Assembly: GCA_023389535.1 (NCBI GenBank)
Contig: JAEWEH010000040.1
Span: 1 to 5,234 of the forward strand
Origin: Pseudomonadota bacterium
GTDB lineage: Bacteria > Pseudomonadota > Gammaproteobacteria > Burkholderiales > Burkholderiaceae_B
DNA length: 5,234 bases
Direction: 5' to 3'
Both the position numbers and the translations under genes were made by a program. Positions 4,899 to 5,234 of the stretch are shown in pieces (position 1 is the first letter of the stretch; each line of letters begins with the position of its first letter). The notes under the pieces are model-generated. The model made no database searches and was not told where the DNA came from. It saw nothing but the letters and a program-made list of their open reading frames with translations.

Positions 4899-5234
4899 AT
4901 GGTCAAACTCCTGCTCAACATCATCGGTACGCTGGCCCTGGTGCTGGGCATATTGGGGATCTTCCTACCCTTGCTCCCGGCCACCCCGTTCCTGCTTCTG
5001 GCTTCGGCCTGCTATCTGCGTGGCTCCGAACGCCTGCATCACCGCCTGATGACCAGCCGCTACATTGGTCCCTACCTGGCCTCTTTCCAAAGCGGGCGCG
5101 GCATTCCGCTGCGCGCCAAGATCTGGGCCCTGATCTTTCTATGGAGCTCGCTGGCCGTATCGGCCTGGTTCGCTCCGCTGCCCTGGGTGCGCGGACTGTT
5201 GCTGATCCCCGGCATCGGCGTCACCATTTATTTG
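4899..5234 (+). CDS. ybaN: YbaN family (DUF454) inner membrane protein, 3' end cut by window edge
   Basis: 112 codons are visible before the right edge; E. coli YbaN has about 125 residues, so most of the protein is here. The first helix and hairpin LGILGIFLPLLPATPFLLLA (residues 17-36) are the hallmark of the family, followed by SERLHHRLM with the usual serine, arginine and histidine, an amphipathic middle part, and two further hydrophobic stretches (about 75-92 and 98-112). The function of the family is unknown. The start ATG at 4899 has no good ribosome binding site, but no in-frame upstream start codon was found in the preceding codons checked, and the N-terminus aligns with E. coli YbaN. 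The gene is divergent from the Dnr-type regulator, with 119 bases between them. Confidence 0.88.
   Translation, partial: MVKLLLNIIGTLALVLGILGIFLPLLPATPFLLLASACYLRGSERLHHRLMTSRYIGPYLASFQSGRGIPLRAKIWALIFLWSSLAVSAWFAPLPWVRGLLLIPGIGVTIYL

Noticed and set aside
4411..5049. Plus-strand open frame of 212 codons spanning the regulator, gap and ybaN start
   Set aside because: It is opposite the Dnr-type gene and out of frame with ybaN, both of which have recognisable family sequences.

Overview
The window looks like part of a chromosome from a denitrifying or facultatively anaerobic betaproteobacterium. The GC-rich codon use and protein sequences fit Burkholderiales, perhaps an Alcaligenaceae (Bordetella, Achromobacter or Pusillimonas-like) genome; this placement is inference from recalled protein similarity, without a database search. 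No mobile elements, CRISPR arrays, tRNA or rRNA genes were seen. The layout is compact, with no gene-free stretch longer than about 230 bases.

Left part (1-2274, minus strand): a nitronate-monooxygenase-family flavoprotein gene is followed 23 bases later by ubiU, which runs off the left edge just before its expected stop. UbiU is one half of the UbiU-UbiV iron-sulfur complex that hydroxylates ubiquinone precursors without O2. All four of its known cluster cysteines are present. ubiV and ubiT probably lie just beyond the left edge, but this cannot be seen.

Middle (2275-4052): a 231-base divergent control region holds a near-consensus FNR/Dnr box (2404-2417), spaced so that it could activate both directions. 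On the plus strand it precedes a small DUF2249 protein gene. That gene overlaps by one base (TGATG) a gene for a roughly 12-helix membrane protein resembling the NnrS / heme-copper-oxidase-subunit-I-like proteins often seen near denitrification genes.

Right part (4053-5234): convergent with the membrane protein gene lies a Crp/Fnr-family regulator of the Dnr type. It lacks the FNR cysteine cluster but keeps the ExxSR DNA-reading motif that fits TTGAT half-sites. Divergent from it is a ybaN-like (DUF454) inner-membrane protein gene, cut by the right edge.

Taken together, the window reads as an anaerobic or nitric-oxide-responsive module. A Dnr-type regulator sits beside two FNR/Dnr-like sites, one intergenic and one perfect but inside the flavoprotein gene upstream of ubiU. 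These sites flank genes for O2-independent quinone synthesis and two proteins of the kind linked to denitrification. The least understood members are the flavoprotein coupled to ubiU and the DUF2249 plus membrane-protein pair.
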